From: Bacillota bacterium
GTDB lineage: Bacteria; Bacillota; Negativicutes; Sporomusales; CTSoil-080
NCBI GenBank assembly: GCA_017889625.1
Contig: JAGGAD010000003.1
Span: 1-64,000 of the forward strand
Direction: 5' to 3'
DNA: 64,000 nt
In this document: piece after piece, positions 28,835-38,998 of the stretch
Layout: each line of letters opens with the position of its first letter
Numbering within the stretch: position 1 is the stretch's first letter
Program-made: the position numbers and the translations under genes
The notes under the pieces: generated by a model
What the model was told of the DNA's origin: nothing
Databases searched by the model: none
What the model saw: only the letters and a program-made list of their open reading frames with translations

Positions 28835-29440
28835 ATGAATTTTGTACCTGTTGTTGTTGAACAGTCTAATCGCGGTGAGCGGGCCTATGATATTTATTCT
28901 CGTCTGTTAAAGGACCGGATTGTGTTTATTGGTGGACCTATTGATGACAATGTAGCAAATGTGGTGGTTGCCCAGCTCTTGTTTTTAGAATCAGAAGACC
29001 CTGACAAGGATATTCATATTTATATCAATAGTCCTGGCGGAGTAGTATACTCGGGGCTGGCTATTTATGATACTATGCAGTATATTAAACCTGATGTTTC
29101 GACAATTTGTATGGGGATGGCAGCAAGCATGGCATCGTTGTTGTTGACTGCTGGTACAAAAGGTAAGCGTTATGCGTTACCTAATTCCCGGATTATGATT
29201 CATCAGCCACATGGCGGAGCGCAAGGACAGGCTACTGATATTGAAATTCATGCCCGTGAAATTTTGCGATTACGCGAAGTTGGCAATGACATTTTAGTAC
29301 GTCATACCGGTCAACCGCTTGAAAAAATTAAGCATGATGTGGAAAGGGATTTCTTTATGTCCAGTGAGCAGGCTGTAGAGTACGGTATTATTGATGCCGT
29401 GGTGCAACGTCACGAAAGGGGTAAGGATAATTCCAAGTAA
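28835..29440 (+). CDS. clpP: ATP-dependent Clp protease proteolytic subunit ClpP
   Basis: Serine protease that forms the tetradecameric chamber served by ClpX and ClpC. 201 aa. Catalytic triad: Ser98 in GMAASMAS, His in [12 protein letters not shown] (about 123), and a later Asp in ERDFFM. The ATG at 28835 has GAGGTG seven bases upstream; the TTG two codons earlier touches that site and is unlikely. Followed by clpX after 12 bases. Confidence 0.98.
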   Translation: MNFVPVVVEQSNRGERAYDIYSRLLKDRIVFIGGPIDDNVANVVVAQLLFLESEDPDKDIHIYINSPGGVVYSGLAIYDTMQYIKPDVSTICMGMAASMASLLLTAGTKGKRYALPNSRIMIHQPHGGAQGQATDIEIHAREILRLREVGNDILVRHTGQPLEKIKHDVERDFFMSSEQAVEYGIIDAVVQRHERGKDNSK

Positions 29441-29452
29441 AGAGGTGAAGAT

Positions 29453-30715
29453 ATGTTGAAGTTTGGGGATGACAGAGGACAACTCAAATGTTCGTTTTGT
29501 GGCAAGTTACAAGAGCAGGTCAAAAAGCTAGTTGCTGGTCCTGGAGTGTATATTTGTGACGAGTGTATAGAACTGTGCAACGAGATTATTGAGGAAGAGC
29601 TAAGCGATGATGTCGAGCTCGAACTTAGGGATATCCCCAAGCCTAAAGAAATAAAGGATATCCTTGATCAATATGTAATTGGCCAGGAAGATGCTAAAAA
29701 ATCATTGGCTGTTGCAGTTTATAATCACTATAAACGTATTAATATGGGTTCAAAAGTTGATGATGTTGAACTTCAAAAATCAAATATTGTCATGCTTGGA
29801 CCGACTGGTAGCGGCAAGACTCTTTTAGCGCAGACGCTGGCTAAAATTTTAAATGTGCCATTTGCAATTGCTGATGCCACATCGTTGACTGAAGCGGGTT
29901 ATGTTGGTGAAGACGTCGAAAACATCCTGTTGAAGCTAATTCAGGCAGCTGATTATGATGTGGAAAAAGCGGAAAAGGGTATTGTCTATATTGACGAAGT
30001 AGATAAAATTGCCCGTAAATCGGAAAATCCGTCGATTACCCGCGATGTTTCAGGTGAAGGTGTGCAACAGGCTCTTCTTAAAATTTTAGAGGGCACTGTA
30101 GCCAGCGTTCCGCCGCAGGGTGGACGCAAGCATCCACACCAGGAATTTATTCAAATTGACACCACCAATATCTTGTTTATTTGTGGTGGTGCATTTGATG
30201 GGATTGATAAAATTATTGGCTCGCGTACTGGTAAAAAGACGATGGGCTTTGGTGCTGAAATCAAAAGTAAAGAGAAGAGACTGCTTGGCGAGGTTCTGCG
30301 GCGTATTTTGCCGGAAGATTTGCTGAAGTTTGGTCTTATTCCTGAATTTGTTGGTCGATTGCCAGTTATCGTCACCTTGGACGCACTGGATGAAGAATCG
30401 CTTATCCGTATATTAACAGAACCTAAGAATGCGCTGATTAAGCAGTATCAGAAGTTGTTGGAACTTGATAATGTGCAGCTTGAGTTCAAAGATGATTCGC
30501 TTAAGGCTATCGTTGCGGAAGCGATGAAGCGTAATACGGGTGCTCGTGGACTTCGAGCAATTATTGAAAGTATTATGCGCAATGTAATGTACGATGTTCC
30601 GTCGCGTAATGATGTTGCAAAATGTATTGTTACTGAGGACGTTGTTCAGAATAAAGAAGAGCCGATGATGGTGACAATAGATCGTAAAGCTAAGAAAAAA
30701 GAAGAATCGGCTTAA
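29453..30715 (+). CDS. clpX: ATP-dependent Clp protease ATP-binding subunit ClpX
   Basis: AAA+ unfoldase for ClpP. 420 aa. N-terminal zinc-binding domain with C13-x2-C16 and C35-x2-C38, Walker A GPTGSGKT (116-123), Walker [12 protein letters not shown], the pore and IGF-loop regions, and a C-terminal sensor-2 helix [13 protein letters not shown] start after AGAGGTG. Terminated by a hairpin directly downstream. Confidence 0.98.
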   Translation: MLKFGDDRGQLKCSFCGKLQEQVKKLVAGPGVYICDECIELCNEIIEEELSDDVELELRDIPKPKEIKDILDQYVIGQEDAKKSLAVAVYNHYKRINMGSKVDDVELQKSNIVMLGPTGSGKTLLAQTLAKILNVPFAIADATSLTEAGYVGEDVENILLKLIQAADYDVEKAEKGIVYIDEVDKIARKSENPSITRDVSGEGVQQALLKILEGTVASVPPQGGRKHPHQEFIQIDTTNILFICGGAFDGIDKIIGSRTGKKTMGFGAEIKSKEKRLLGEVLRRILPEDLLKFGLIPEFVGRLPVIVTLDALDEESLIRILTEPKNALIKQYQKLLELDNVQLEFKDDSLKAIVAEAMKRNTGARGLRAIIESIMRNVMYDVPSRNDVAKCIVTEDVVQNKEEPMMVTIDRKAKKKEESA

Positions 30716-30720
30716 CGCAA

Positions 30721-30758
30721 AGTGGCTGTCGCATTTTAATGCGACAGCCACTTTTGTA
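30721..30758 (+). terminator. Terminator after clpX
   Basis: AGTGGCTGTCGCA / TGCGACAGCCACT stem with a short TTTTAA loop and TTTTGTATT tail. The inner GCTGTCGCA/TGCGACAGC core resembles the terminator after eno, a recurring sequence choice in this genome. Confidence 0.9.
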
Positions 30759-30829
30759 TTAAATCCAGTAATTTTTTAATTTAGAGTGAAATTTATGTAA
30801 ATATAGGGTAAATATGGAGAAGTAGTAAC

Positions 30830-30859
30830 TTGGATAAAATAGTGCCATTTGCCTATACT
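30830..30859 (+). promoter_or_regulatory. Promoter of lonB
   Basis: TTGGAT (30830-30835), 18-base spacer, TATACT (30854-30859), about 40 bases ahead of the chosen GTG start. It lies inside the longest open frame, which supports the shorter protein start. Confidence 0.6.
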
Positions 30860-30898
30860 ATAGCTACAATAAGATGCTGTGAAAGGAGGCTGGAAAAG

Positions 30899-32584
30899 GT
30901 GGATTATGCAGTTAACTTGATTACTTTGATCCAGTTTTTTTTCGCCATTGTCATTGGCCTCTATTTCTGGAACCTTCTCCGAACTCAACAAGGCAATCGG
31001 GTGGCGGTAGAGCGAGAATCAAAAAAGGAAATGGACAAGTTGCAGAGATTGCGGGAAATATCTTTAACTGAACCATTAGCCGAGAAAACACGTCCAGCTA
31101 CTTTTCGAGAAATTGTTGGACAGGAAGAAGGGCTAAAGGCACTCAGAGCCGCACTGTGTGGGCCCAATCCCCAACATGTGATTTTATATGGTCCACCTGG
31201 AGTCGGTAAAACCGCTACTGCTAGATTGGTGCTTGAAGAAGCTAAGCAAAACCAATTATCACCATTTGGCGTAGGAGCAAAGTTTGTTGAATTAGATGCG
31301 ACAACGGCCAGATTTGATGAACGTGGTATTGCCGATCCCTTAATTGGCACTGTCCATGACCCTATTTATCAGGGAGCTGGACCTCTTGGTATTGCGGGGA
31401 TTCCTCAGCCCAAACCTGGAGCGGTAACTAAAGCGCACGGCGGAGTGTTATTTATTGACGAAATAGGTGAACTCCATCATGTACAAATGAATAAATTACT
31501 TAAAGTTCTTGAAGATCGAAAAGTTTTCTTAGAGAGTTCATATTACAGCAGTGAAGATATGAACATACCAACACATATTCACGATATTTTCCAGAATGGA
31601 TTGCCGGCTGATTTTCGCCTTATTGGTGCAACTACCCGCATGCCCCAAGATATTCCACCAGCTATTCGGTCGCGCTGTGTCGAAATATTTTTTAGGCCCT
31701 TACTGCCAGAGGAAATCGGACTGATTTGCTTAAATGCTGCTCGTAAAGTTAATCTGGCAATTGAGGACAAGGCAGTGGAGGTAGTAAAACGCTATGCTAC
31801 TAATGGGCGGGAGGCTGTTAACGTAGTTCAAATTGCGGCAGGTATAGTGTTGAATGATAGTCGACAGACTATTGGTTCTGCGGATATCGAGTGGGTAGTA
31901 AACTTTGGCCAATATAATCCGCGCCCTGAAAAGAAAATTGCCGGGAAGCCGCAGGTTGGTTTTGTTAACGGTTTAGCTGTATATGGAGCTAATATAGGGA
32001 TAATGATTGAAGTTGAGGCGTCAGTAAGCTCTAATCCCTTGGGGCATGGCAATGTTATGGTTACAGGTGTAGTGGAAGAAGAAGAAATTGGTACTCCCGG
32101 GCGCACCATGCGGCGTAAAAGCATGGCTAAGGGATCGCTGGATAATGTAATTACAGTACTGGCAAATCAATTCAATATTGATTTTTCCAAATACAATGTA
32201 CATGTCAACTTTCCGGGCGGGGGGCCAATTGATGGGCCGTCAGCAGGTGTGACGGTAGCAACTGCGATTTATTCAGGAGTAAACAACATTCCTGTTGACA
32301 ATTCAGTAGTAATGACCGGAGAAATATCTATTCGTGGTTTAGTAAAGCCGGTTGGTGGGGTAACTGCCAAAATAACAGCTGCCAAACAGGCAGGAGCACG
32401 GCGAGTAATTATCCCCAAAGACAATTGGCAAGAGCTATATAAGGATATTGGCGTCGAAGTAGTTGCTGTGGAAACCTTGCCGGAAGTATTCGAAAATGCA
32501 TTAATGAAAGCGAATGATGTCTGTTGCTTAGAATTATTTACCCCTAATCATGATTTACTTACGGCGGCCGGAGTAAAAGCTTAG
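30899..32584 (+). CDS. lonB: Lon-type ATP-dependent protease LonB (membrane-linked, sporulation-type)
   Basis: AAA+ serine/lysine protease of the LonB group; in Bacillus it acts in the forespore under sigma-F. 561 aa. It begins with one membrane segment (about 8-25, ITLIQFFFAIVIGLYFW). The AAA module has Walker A GPPGVGKT and Walker B GGVLFIDEIGEL. The C-terminal Lon protease domain has the catalytic Ser in DGPSAGVTV and Lys in VGGVTAKITAA. The long N-terminal Lon substrate domain is missing, as in LonB. The GTG start follows AAAGGAGG by 9 bases. It lies upstream of lonA, the usual pair in spore formers. Confidence 0.93.
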   Translation: MDYAVNLITLIQFFFAIVIGLYFWNLLRTQQGNRVAVERESKKEMDKLQRLREISLTEPLAEKTRPATFREIVGQEEGLKALRAALCGPNPQHVILYGPPGVGKTATARLVLEEAKQNQLSPFGVGAKFVELDATTARFDERGIADPLIGTVHDPIYQGAGPLGIAGIPQPKPGAVTKAHGGVLFIDEIGELHHVQMNKLLKVLEDRKVFLESSYYSSEDMNIPTHIHDIFQNGLPADFRLIGATTRMPQDIPPAIRSRCVEIFFRPLLPEEIGLICLNAARKVNLAIEDKAVEVVKRYATNGREAVNVVQIAAGIVLNDSRQTIGSADIEWVVNFGQYNPRPEKKIAGKPQVGFVNGLAVYGANIGIMIEVEASVSSNPLGHGNVMVTGVVEEEEIGTPGRTMRRKSMAKGSLDNVITVLANQFNIDFSKYNVHVNFPGGGPIDGPSAGVTVATAIYSGVNNIPVDNSVVMTGEISIRGLVKPVGGVTAKITAAKQAGARRVIIPKDNWQELYKDIGVEVVAVETLPEVFENALMKANDVCCLELFTPNHDLLTAAGVKA

Positions 32585-32593
32585 TTTTGGTTG

Positions 32594-32626
32594 AAATATT
32601 CCCTTGCTTGTGGCAGGGGAATATTT
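32594..32626 (+). terminator. Weak hairpin terminator after lonB
   Basis: AAATATTCCC / GGGGAATATTT stem around TTGCTTGTGGCA. The T-tail is short, so termination may be partial. Confidence 0.55.
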
Positions 32627-32881
32627 ATGTTGAATAATATGGTAAAGAAGGGTAGAATGACTAAAGTGGCGAAATTAATTTTTTAGTAAGTTTATTTGTC
32701 GAAGTTGATGATTATTTTAAAAAATATAATAACTGCTAGATAGATTTCAACTTGTCCCAAAATTATGGTGATGATAGGTAGTAAATATTTGAGGAAAGGA
32801 TTTTTTATTGGGGTTTAAGAATATTTATAAATAGCGAAGTTGAAACTAACGTTGTCAGTTGAATGCGAAGGAGGAGAACTT
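32627..32881 (+). other. Leader/intergenic region ahead of lonA
   Basis: About 250 AT-rich bases. I see no clear CtsR heptads and no CIRCE element, only the strong ribosome binding site GGAGGAG at the end and possible weak -10 boxes (TATAAT-like near 32729). A 15-codon frame from 32640 is not convincing. Confidence 0.35.
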
Positions 32882-35197
32882 ATGGAGAAGGCAACTCGTA
32901 ATATTCCGCTATTGCCGCTTAGGGGCATTTTAGTTTTTCCATATATGATTATCCATCTGGATGTCGGGCGTGAAAAGTCAATCAGCGCTCTTGAAGAGGC
33001 TATGGTTCACGATAGATTGATTATGTTGGCAACTCAGCGTGATGCCCAAAATGACAAACCCGAACCGGGAGATATTTTTCGTATTGGCACGGTTGTTGAA
33101 ATTAAACAGCTTTTAAAATTGCCTGGCGGAACGATCCGGGTTTTAGTTGAGGGCTTGCACCGGGCGAAGATTGTCGAATATGTTGACCATGAACCGTTTT
33201 ATATGGTAGAAATTGAAGAATATGAAGAGAGCGAAACTAAGACTTCGGAAGTTGAAGCGTTGACAAGGACGGTTATTCATCAGTTTGAGCAATGGGTCAA
33301 GTTAAGTAAAAAAATTCCGGCTGAGACGTTGGTATCAGTAGTTGTTGTTGAAGAGCCGGGACGCTTGACCGACCTTATTGCTAGTCACCTATCATTAAAA
33401 ATTGAAGATAAGCAACTTTTATTAGCTGCTCTTGATATAAAAGAACGCTTGGAACAACTCTGCGACATTCTTGGCCGGGAAATGGAAATCCTCGAATTGG
33501 AGAAAAAGATTAATGTCCGGGTAAGGAAGCAGATGGAGAAAACCCAGAAGGAGTACTATCTTCGTGAACAGCTAAAAGCGATTCAAAAAGAGTTAGGAGA
33601 TAAGGAAGATAGGGCAGCAGAGATAGATGAATATCGGCAGCGAATGAAGGAACAAGAACTGCCTAAAGAAGTAGCAGAAAAGATTAATAAAGAAATTGAT
33701 CGACTTGAGAAAATGCCACCGATGGTCGCAGAAAGTGCCGTAATTCGGACGTATCTTGACTGGTTGTTGGCACTACCGTGGTCGAAGGAAACTGACGACC
33801 GTTTGGATATCGACAGTGCTGAGTCAATATTGGAAAATGATCATTATGGCTTAGAGAAAGTAAAAGAACGGATATTGGAATACTTATCAATTCGAAAACT
33901 TGCCACAAAAATGAAAGGACCGATTATTTGTCTGGTTGGCCCACCGGGGGTAGGTAAAACTTCATTAGCTCGTTCAATTGCCAGAGCTATGGAACGTAAA
34001 TTTGTCCGGATATCGCTAGGTGGCGTTCGGGACGAAGCTGAAATCCGCGGTCATCGCCGGACTTATGTTGGAGCACTTCCGGGACGTATAATTCAGGGGA
34101 TGCGAACAGCAGGCTCTCATAATCCGGTATTCCTTTTAGATGAAATTGATAAAATGAGTGCCGATTTTCGCGGTGACCCCTCGTCAGCGTTGCTTGAAGT
34201 ACTTGATCCTGAACAAAACAATACCTTTAGTGACCATTATGTAGAACTTCCGTTTGATCTATCAAAGGTGCTGTGGGTAGTTACCGCAAATGTTATGCAT
34301 AATATTCCCCGTGCCCTGTTAGATCGTATGGAAATTATTAATATTGCTGGTTATACTGAGGAAGAAAAAGTACAAATTGCCAAGCGCTACTTAGTTACTA
34401 AACAAATTGCCGATCATGGCTTAAATAGTGAGCAGATTGTATTTTCTGAAGGAACTGTTCAAAAAATTATTCGGGATTATACCAGAGAGGCTGGAGTGCG
34501 AAGTCTTGAGCGCAACATAGCAACTTTGTGCCGTAAAGCTGCTCGTCAAATTGTCCAGGAAAAGCGTACTACAGTCAAAATTACAGCGCAGAATCTCCAT
34601 ATTTTCCTTGGTGCATCTAAATTTCGTCATGCCCAGGCTGAAAGTACCAGCGAGGTTGGGGTTGCCACGGGACTTGCTTGGACTGAGGTTGGTGGCGAGG
34701 TTTTAGGGGTTGAAGTTTCAACGATGAAAGGCAAAGGAAAATTGACTTTAACCGGACAGTTGGGTGAAGTCATGCAGGAGTCGGCGCAGGCCGGATTCAG
34801 CTATATTCGTAGTCGGGCGCAAGAACTTAATATTGATGCGGAGTTTTACGAAAAAATGGATATCCATATTCATTTACCAGAAGGCGCTATCCCAAAGGAT
34901 GGTCCGTCAGCTGGTATTACTATGGCAACAGCAGTAATATCGGCACTGACCGGAAAGCCCGTGCATAATAACCTTGCCATGACAGGCGAAATTACTCTTA
35001 GGGGACGGGTGCTTCCAGTTGGTGGTATTAAGGAAAAGGTACTGGCAGCGCATCGGGCTGGTATAAAAAAGATTATCTTACCGAAAGAAAATAAACGCGA
35101 CTTGGATGATATACCGACAAATGTTAAACGTAGCGTGGAATTCTTACTGGTAGAGAATATGGATGAGGTACTTAAAACGGCCCTGGTGAGTGAATAA
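32882..35197 (+). CDS. lon: ATP-dependent protease La (LonA)
   Basis: Soluble Lon protease that degrades misfolded and regulatory proteins. 771 aa. N-terminal LON substrate domain beginning [15 protein letters not shown], a coiled region, AAA domain with Walker [10 protein letters not shown] and Walker [12 protein letters not shown], and a protease domain with catalytic Ser in [12 protein letters not shown] and Lys in [14 protein letters not shown]. The ATG at 32882 follows GGAGGAG; an upstream in-frame extension has no ribosome binding site. The stop overlaps the engB start by one base (TAATG). Confidence 0.97.
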   Translation: MEKATRNIPLLPLRGILVFPYMIIHLDVGREKSISALEEAMVHDRLIMLATQRDAQNDKPEPGDIFRIGTVVEIKQLLKLPGGTIRVLVEGLHRAKIVEYVDHEPFYMVEIEEYEESETKTSEVEALTRTVIHQFEQWVKLSKKIPAETLVSVVVVEEPGRLTDLIASHLSLKIEDKQLLLAALDIKERLEQLCDILGREMEILELEKKINVRVRKQMEKTQKEYYLREQLKAIQKELGDKEDRAAEIDEYRQRMKEQELPKEVAEKINKEIDRLEKMPPMVAESAVIRTYLDWLLALPWSKETDDRLDIDSAESILENDHYGLEKVKERILEYLSIRKLATKMKGPIICLVGPPGVGKTSLARSIARAMERKFVRISLGGVRDEAEIRGHRRTYVGALPGRIIQGMRTAGSHNPVFLLDEIDKMSADFRGDPSSALLEVLDPEQNNTFSDHYVELPFDLSKVLWVVTANVMHNIPRALLDRMEIINIAGYTEEEKVQIAKRYLVTKQIADHGLNSEQIVFSEGTVQKIIRDYTREAGVRSLERNIATLCRKAARQIVQEKRTTVKITAQNLHIFLGASKFRHAQAESTSEVGVATGLAWTEVGGEVLGVEVSTMKGKGKLTLTGQLGEVMQESAQAGFSYIRSRAQELNIDAEFYEKMDIHIHLPEGAIPKDGPSAGITMATAVISALTGKPVHNNLAMTGEITLRGRVLPVGGIKEKVLAAHRAGIKKIILPKENKRDLDDIPTNVKRSVEFLLVENMDEVLKTALVSE

Positions 35198-35817
35198 TGA
35201 CGGTACATGTTCTAAATGCAAAATATATGGCTTCTGCGGTCAGACGGGATCAGTATCCGGTTGGAGAGATGCCGGAAGTAGCTTTTATCGGACGCTCGAA
35301 CGTAGGCAAGTCTTCATTGATAAATTCGTTATGTCGTCATGGTGGTTTAGCTAGGATCAGCGGGACGCCGGGGAAAACCCAAACTCTCAATTTTTACTCG
35401 GTGGCAGTAAAAGTTAATGAAACTGATCGGTGTGGATTTTGGTTAGTGGATTTACCAGGTTACGGTTATGCACGCACCGGACGGGGCGCTCGGCATCAGT
35501 GGACAAAGTTTATAGATGAATATTTAGCGGGATCTACCCGCCTAAGACTAGTGTGCCAACTTATTGATATTCGTCATCCGCCAATGGATAGTGACCTTGA
35601 GGCCTACCGTCGATTAGTCGAGCTAAAATTGCCGGTGAGGATAATTGGCACTAAAGCTGATAAAATTTCGCGGATGGCGCTGAAGAAACATGTCGGTATT
35701 ATTAGTACAGGACTAAAGCTAGTGCCGGGAGAAGAGCCGATAGCATATTCAGCGGTTAACGGCACAGGCCGAAATGAGTTGCTTGACGTTGTTAATAATA
35801 TTTTGCTAGAATGGTAG
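35197..35817 (+). CDS. engB: Ribosome-biogenesis GTPase EngB (YsxC/YihA)
   Basis: Essential GTPase for maturation of the large ribosomal subunit. 206 aa. G1 GRSNVGKSS (32-40), G2 Thr in SGTPGKTQ, G3 DLPGYGYA, G4 GTKADK and G5 SAVNGTG are all visible. The gene is translationally coupled to lon. lonA-engB adjacency is conserved in Firmicutes. Confidence 0.96.
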   Translation: MTVHVLNAKYMASAVRRDQYPVGEMPEVAFIGRSNVGKSSLINSLCRHGGLARISGTPGKTQTLNFYSVAVKVNETDRCGFWLVDLPGYGYARTGRGARHQWTKFIDEYLAGSTRLRLVCQLIDIRHPPMDSDLEAYRRLVELKLPVRIIGTKADKISRMALKKHVGIISTGLKLVPGEEPIAYSAVNGTGRNELLDVVNNILLEW

Positions 35818-35869
35818 CAGAAGGACAGAGAATATCTGCTAATTACTTAAGTGGTTATCAGAGGTAAGT

Positions 35870-36322
35870 ATGCTTACTGAATTTGATAAATCCTTATTAA
35901 ATATAATTCAAAGTGACTTAGCACTTAGTAAACAGCCATTTGCACTTATCGCTGAGCGACTGGGCACTGATGAGGCTACTGTCATTGACAGGATAAGAAG
36001 ACTTAAAGACCAAGGATATATCCGGCGTATTGGCGCGTTTTTTGACTCGGCGCGCCTAGGATACACCGGGACGCTCCTGGCTTTGGAAGTTGAAGCAGAA
36101 CAAATAGAGAAGGTAGTTGAATTAATTAACTCTTATCCCGGAGTTACCCATAATTATGAACGCGAAGGGCGCTTTAACTTATGGATTACCTTACTTACGT
36201 CAAATGTTGAAGAAGAAAAACGCATTGTTTCGGTAATAGAGTCGCTACCCGGGGTAAATCGACTGTTGAATTTACCGGCAACTGAAAAGTTTAAGGTAAA
36301 TGTGCAGTTTAATTTGGAGTAG
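35870..36322 (+). CDS. ahbA: Siroheme decarboxylase subunit AhbA (Lrp/AsnC-like)
   Basis: Together with the next gene it should decarboxylate siroheme to 12,18-didecarboxysiroheme, the first step of the alternative heme pathway. The 150-residue protein has an N-terminal Lrp-type HTH (about 5-55, LLNIIQSDLALSKQPFALIA) and a RAM-like C-terminal domain (YTGTLLALEVEA to LPGVNRLLNLPATEKFKV). The RRIGAFFDSARLGY and THNYERE segments are typical of Ahb/NirDLGH proteins rather than of amino-acid regulators. The tandem of two such genes, five bases apart, is diagnostic. Subunit naming rests on the C-terminal ending. Confidence 0.85.
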   Translation: MLTEFDKSLLNIIQSDLALSKQPFALIAERLGTDEATVIDRIRRLKDQGYIRRIGAFFDSARLGYTGTLLALEVEAEQIEKVVELINSYPGVTHNYEREGRFNLWITLLTSNVEEEKRIVSVIESLPGVNRLLNLPATEKFKVNVQFNLE

Positions 36323-36327
36323 AGTCA

Positions 36328-36798
36328 ATGCTGGATGAACTCGATAAAAAGATTATTGCCGCCATGCAGAAAGAATTGGCCTTGGTTAGCCAGCCATACC
36401 GTGAAATTGCTGATGCGGTTGGTATTAGCCAAGATGAGCTGTTAAGCCGTCTGGAGAAATATTGGCATTCAGGGCAGATCAGACGGATGGGGGCAGTACT
36501 TAGACATCGTAAAGTGGGGTACACAGCCAACGCATTGTGCGTATGGCAGGTGCCGGAGATTCAGATTAGAAGAGTCGCGGCTCAAGTAATCTCATATCCA
36601 CTAGTTAGTCATTGTTATGCGCGGGTGGCCCATACCGAGTGGCCTTATAATTTTTATACAATGATTCACGGTCATACCAGGGATGAGTGCCGGGCTTTGG
36701 CGGACAAAATCGCCTTAGAAACCGGACTGGAAGACTATGTTATGCTTTACAGTACCCGTGAGTGGAAAAAAACTAGTATGCGTTACTTTGGAGGCTAG
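36328..36798 (+). CDS. ahbB: Siroheme decarboxylase subunit AhbB (Lrp/AsnC-like)
   Basis: Second half of the siroheme decarboxylase heterodimer. 156 aa with the same two-domain plan: HTH (about 5-55, VSQPYREIADAVGISQDELL), then RRMGAVLRHRKVGYTANALCVW, SHCYARVAHTEWPYNFYTM and the terminal STREWKKTSMRYF. The HCY and Trp/Pro-rich loop matches the substrate region of the B subunit. No other heme-pathway gene (ahbC, ahbD) is in the window. Co-transcribed with ahbA and probably with ptb. Confidence 0.85.
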   Translation: MLDELDKKIIAAMQKELALVSQPYREIADAVGISQDELLSRLEKYWHSGQIRRMGAVLRHRKVGYTANALCVWQVPEIQIRRVAAQVISYPLVSHCYARVAHTEWPYNFYTMIHGHTRDECRALADKIALETGLEDYVMLYSTREWKKTSMRYFGG

Positions 36799-36803
36799 GA
36801 AGC

Positions 36804-37721
36804 ATGATGAAGAATTTTACCCAAGTTATGAATGCAGCTCAGGAAATTCCTCCCGCCAGGGTGGCGGTTGCGGCAGCCCATGATGATGCCGTGCTCGAAG
36901 CTGTAAGGGGTGCGATCGAACTGGAAATCGCCAAATTTACGTTAGTAGGCGATGAAGTTAAAATCAACTCTTTAGCCAGTGAAATGGGGATGAACTTATC
37001 TAATCTCAAGATTATCAACGAACCTGATAACACTAAGGCCGCTTTAAGAGCTACTGCATTGGTGTCCGGCGGTCAGGCCGACATCCTAATGAAAGGGCTA
37101 TTAAGTACGGCAAATCTTTTGCGGGCAGTACTAGACAAGGAAGTTGGACTTAGAACCGGGCGACTTTTGAGTCATACCTTTGTTATTGAGGCTAAGACTT
37201 ATGACCGGCTGATACTCATGACTGATTGTGCCATGAATATTAATCCTACCTTGGCGCAAAAAGCAGAAATTATTCGCAACTGTGAAAGTCTGGCTCAAGT
37301 GCTGGGAAAAAGTCCAGCCAGAGTTGCTGCCTTGGCTGCAGTGGAAGTAGTTAATCCGGATATGCCGTCAACACTTGACGCTGCGGCATTGGCAAAAATG
37401 GCTGATCGCGGACAATTTAAGAACTTTGTCGTCGACGGGCCATTAGCGCTAGACATTGCGGTATGCGACGAGGCCGCAAAACATAAAGGACTTACCGGTA
37501 GTTCAGTAGCTGGTCAGGCTGATATTTTCCTAGTTCCCAATATTGAAGTAGGTAATATTTTGGCTAAATCCGCAGTATATTTGGGAGGATGTAGGATTGC
37601 CGGATTAGTGCTGGGGGCATCTAAACCGGTAGTGCTGACATCTAGGTCCGATACTTTTGAAGCGAAGATGTTATCTATTGCACTGGCAAATATGGTTGGC
37701 TACTATGAGAAAAATAATTAG
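36804..37721 (+). CDS. ptb: Phosphate acyltransferase, phosphate butyryltransferase-like
   Basis: Enzyme of the phosphate acetyl/butyryltransferase family that exchanges CoA of a short acyl-CoA with phosphate. 305 aa, the length of Ptb and shorter than domain-rich Pta. Family features: VAVAAAHDDAVLEAV at the N-terminus, ADILMKGLLSTANLLRAVL, LLSHTFVIEA and VDGPLALDIAV. No butyrate kinase gene follows, so acyl phosphate use is not explained locally. Butyryl, acetyl or branched acyl groups are all possible. It starts five bases after ahbB and is followed by a long hairpin terminator. Confidence 0.83.
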   Translation: MMKNFTQVMNAAQEIPPARVAVAAAHDDAVLEAVRGAIELEIAKFTLVGDEVKINSLASEMGMNLSNLKIINEPDNTKAALRATALVSGGQADILMKGLLSTANLLRAVLDKEVGLRTGRLLSHTFVIEAKTYDRLILMTDCAMNINPTLAQKAEIIRNCESLAQVLGKSPARVAALAAVEVVNPDMPSTLDAAALAKMADRGQFKNFVVDGPLALDIAVCDEAAKHKGLTGSSVAGQADIFLVPNIEVGNILAKSAVYLGGCRIAGLVLGASKPVVLTSRSDTFEAKMLSIALANMVGYYEKNN

Positions 37722-37753
37722 TCCCAGATATTAAGATAAAACAGAAAAAAACT

Positions 37754-37822
37754 AAAAAATCATCAGGTAAACAGTGGCTATTTAGTAGATAGCTCAGCTG
37801 TAATACCTGATGATTTTTTGTT
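37754..37822 (+). terminator. Terminator after ptb with branched inner stem
   Basis: A 16-bp outer stem AAAAAATCATCAGGTA / TACCTGATGATTTTTT encloses a second hairpin (CAG..GCTAT / ATAGC..CTG). The tail is T-rich. The large size is unusual, but it should terminate well. Confidence 0.85.
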
Positions 37823-37916
37823 TATTGTATGATAAAAAAGCAAACCAAATGATAGTAGACTGAGCAATGTCTTTCGGTGTATGATAGAAAGACAATGGAA
37901 ATGATTGGGTGATTAT

Positions 37917-38888
37917 ATGAAACCGCTTACTGTATTTGATTTAGTGCATGATGGGCTTAGTCTACTTGAAATGGAACTGGCGGCAGTCATTGAATCAGAG
38001 GCTGAAATAATGACTGATATCGGTCTTCATCTTCTGAGGGCGGGGGGAAAACGCCTGAGACCTGCACTGTATTTTTTGTGCGCAAAGGCTGGAACATACA
38101 ATCTCACAAAAATAATGCCGGTGGCAGTAGCTATTGAACTAATACATATGGCGACTCTAGTTCATGATGATGTACTGGACAATGCTTCAACTCGCAGGAG
38201 CATTATTACTGCTAATGCCTGTTGGGGTAATAACACCGCAGTATTAGCTGGTGATTATTTGTTTGCTAAGGCTTTTTCGCTGGTGTCAAATCGGGATAAT
38301 AATATAGCCCTCAATTTGCTTACCCGTGAAATATGCGATATCTGTGAAGGCGAAATTATTCAAATACGCGATAATTTTAATGTTGATCAACATGAAAAAG
38401 ACTACTTAGTGCGTATTAATAAAAAAACTGCCGGATTTATTGCGGTTAGTTGTCAATTAGGGGCATTAGCCGCTGGATTATCTGAAGCTGACGTTAAAGC
38501 ACTATATAACTATGGCTATGCTGTAGGTATGGCCTTTCAGATTACTGATGATATTTTGGATGTAACAGCGTCCTCTGAGAAACTTGGCAAACCGGCAGGT
38601 AATGATTTAAAACAAGGTATACTAACATTGCCAGTACTATATGCGTTGGGAAAAAGCAGTCGCGGGGCTGAACTTCGAACCTTGATTACCGCAGGGGATA
38701 ATATGACGGAGGACAACCTAAAGCGGTGTATTGATATTATCCATGATACTGATGCTGTAGAATACTCCTATCAGAAAGTTGCTGAATATTTAGCCAGTGC
38801 TAGGAATAGTTTGCCAAAGTCCGTTGATTGCAAGATAGGCCACGCGTTGCTTCAAGTTGCTGATTTTATAGGACTTCGCCAGTATTAA
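37917..38888 (+). CDS. Polyprenyl diphosphate synthase, heptaprenyl-type
   Basis: Trans-isoprenyl diphosphate synthase that builds the long side chain for menaquinone or a similar quinone. 323 aa. First Asp-rich motif HDDVLDNAS, second DDILDVTAS, GGKRLRPAL near 43-51. Small residues before the first Asp-rich motif (HMATLVHDD) fit long-chain products. The ATG has GGGTGA just upstream; a TTG four codons earlier overlaps it. Chain length is inferred only. No menaquinone biosynthesis gene is adjacent. Confidence 0.88.
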   Translation: MKPLTVFDLVHDGLSLLEMELAAVIESEAEIMTDIGLHLLRAGGKRLRPALYFLCAKAGTYNLTKIMPVAVAIELIHMATLVHDDVLDNASTRRSIITANACWGNNTAVLAGDYLFAKAFSLVSNRDNNIALNLLTREICDICEGEIIQIRDNFNVDQHEKDYLVRINKKTAGFIAVSCQLGALAAGLSEADVKALYNYGYAVGMAFQITDDILDVTASSEKLGKPAGNDLKQGILTLPVLYALGKSSRGAELRTLITAGDNMTEDNLKRCIDIIHDTDAVEYSYQKVAEYLASARNSLPKSVDCKIGHALLQVADFIGLRQY

Positions 38889-38936
38889 ATTGTAAATATA
38901 ATATAATATGAGAAAATGACGAGCCCAAAGGGTGAG

Positions 38937-38965
38937 TTGTTTTTTAGAGAATAGACAAGTATAAT
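38937..38965 (+). promoter_or_regulatory. Promoter of tatA-tatC
   Basis: TTGTTT (38937-38942), 17-base spacer, TATAAT (38960-38965), about 35 bases before the tatA start. Confidence 0.6.
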
Positions 38966-38998
38966 AAAAGCAGACATAGTGAAGGGATGTGGCCACAC

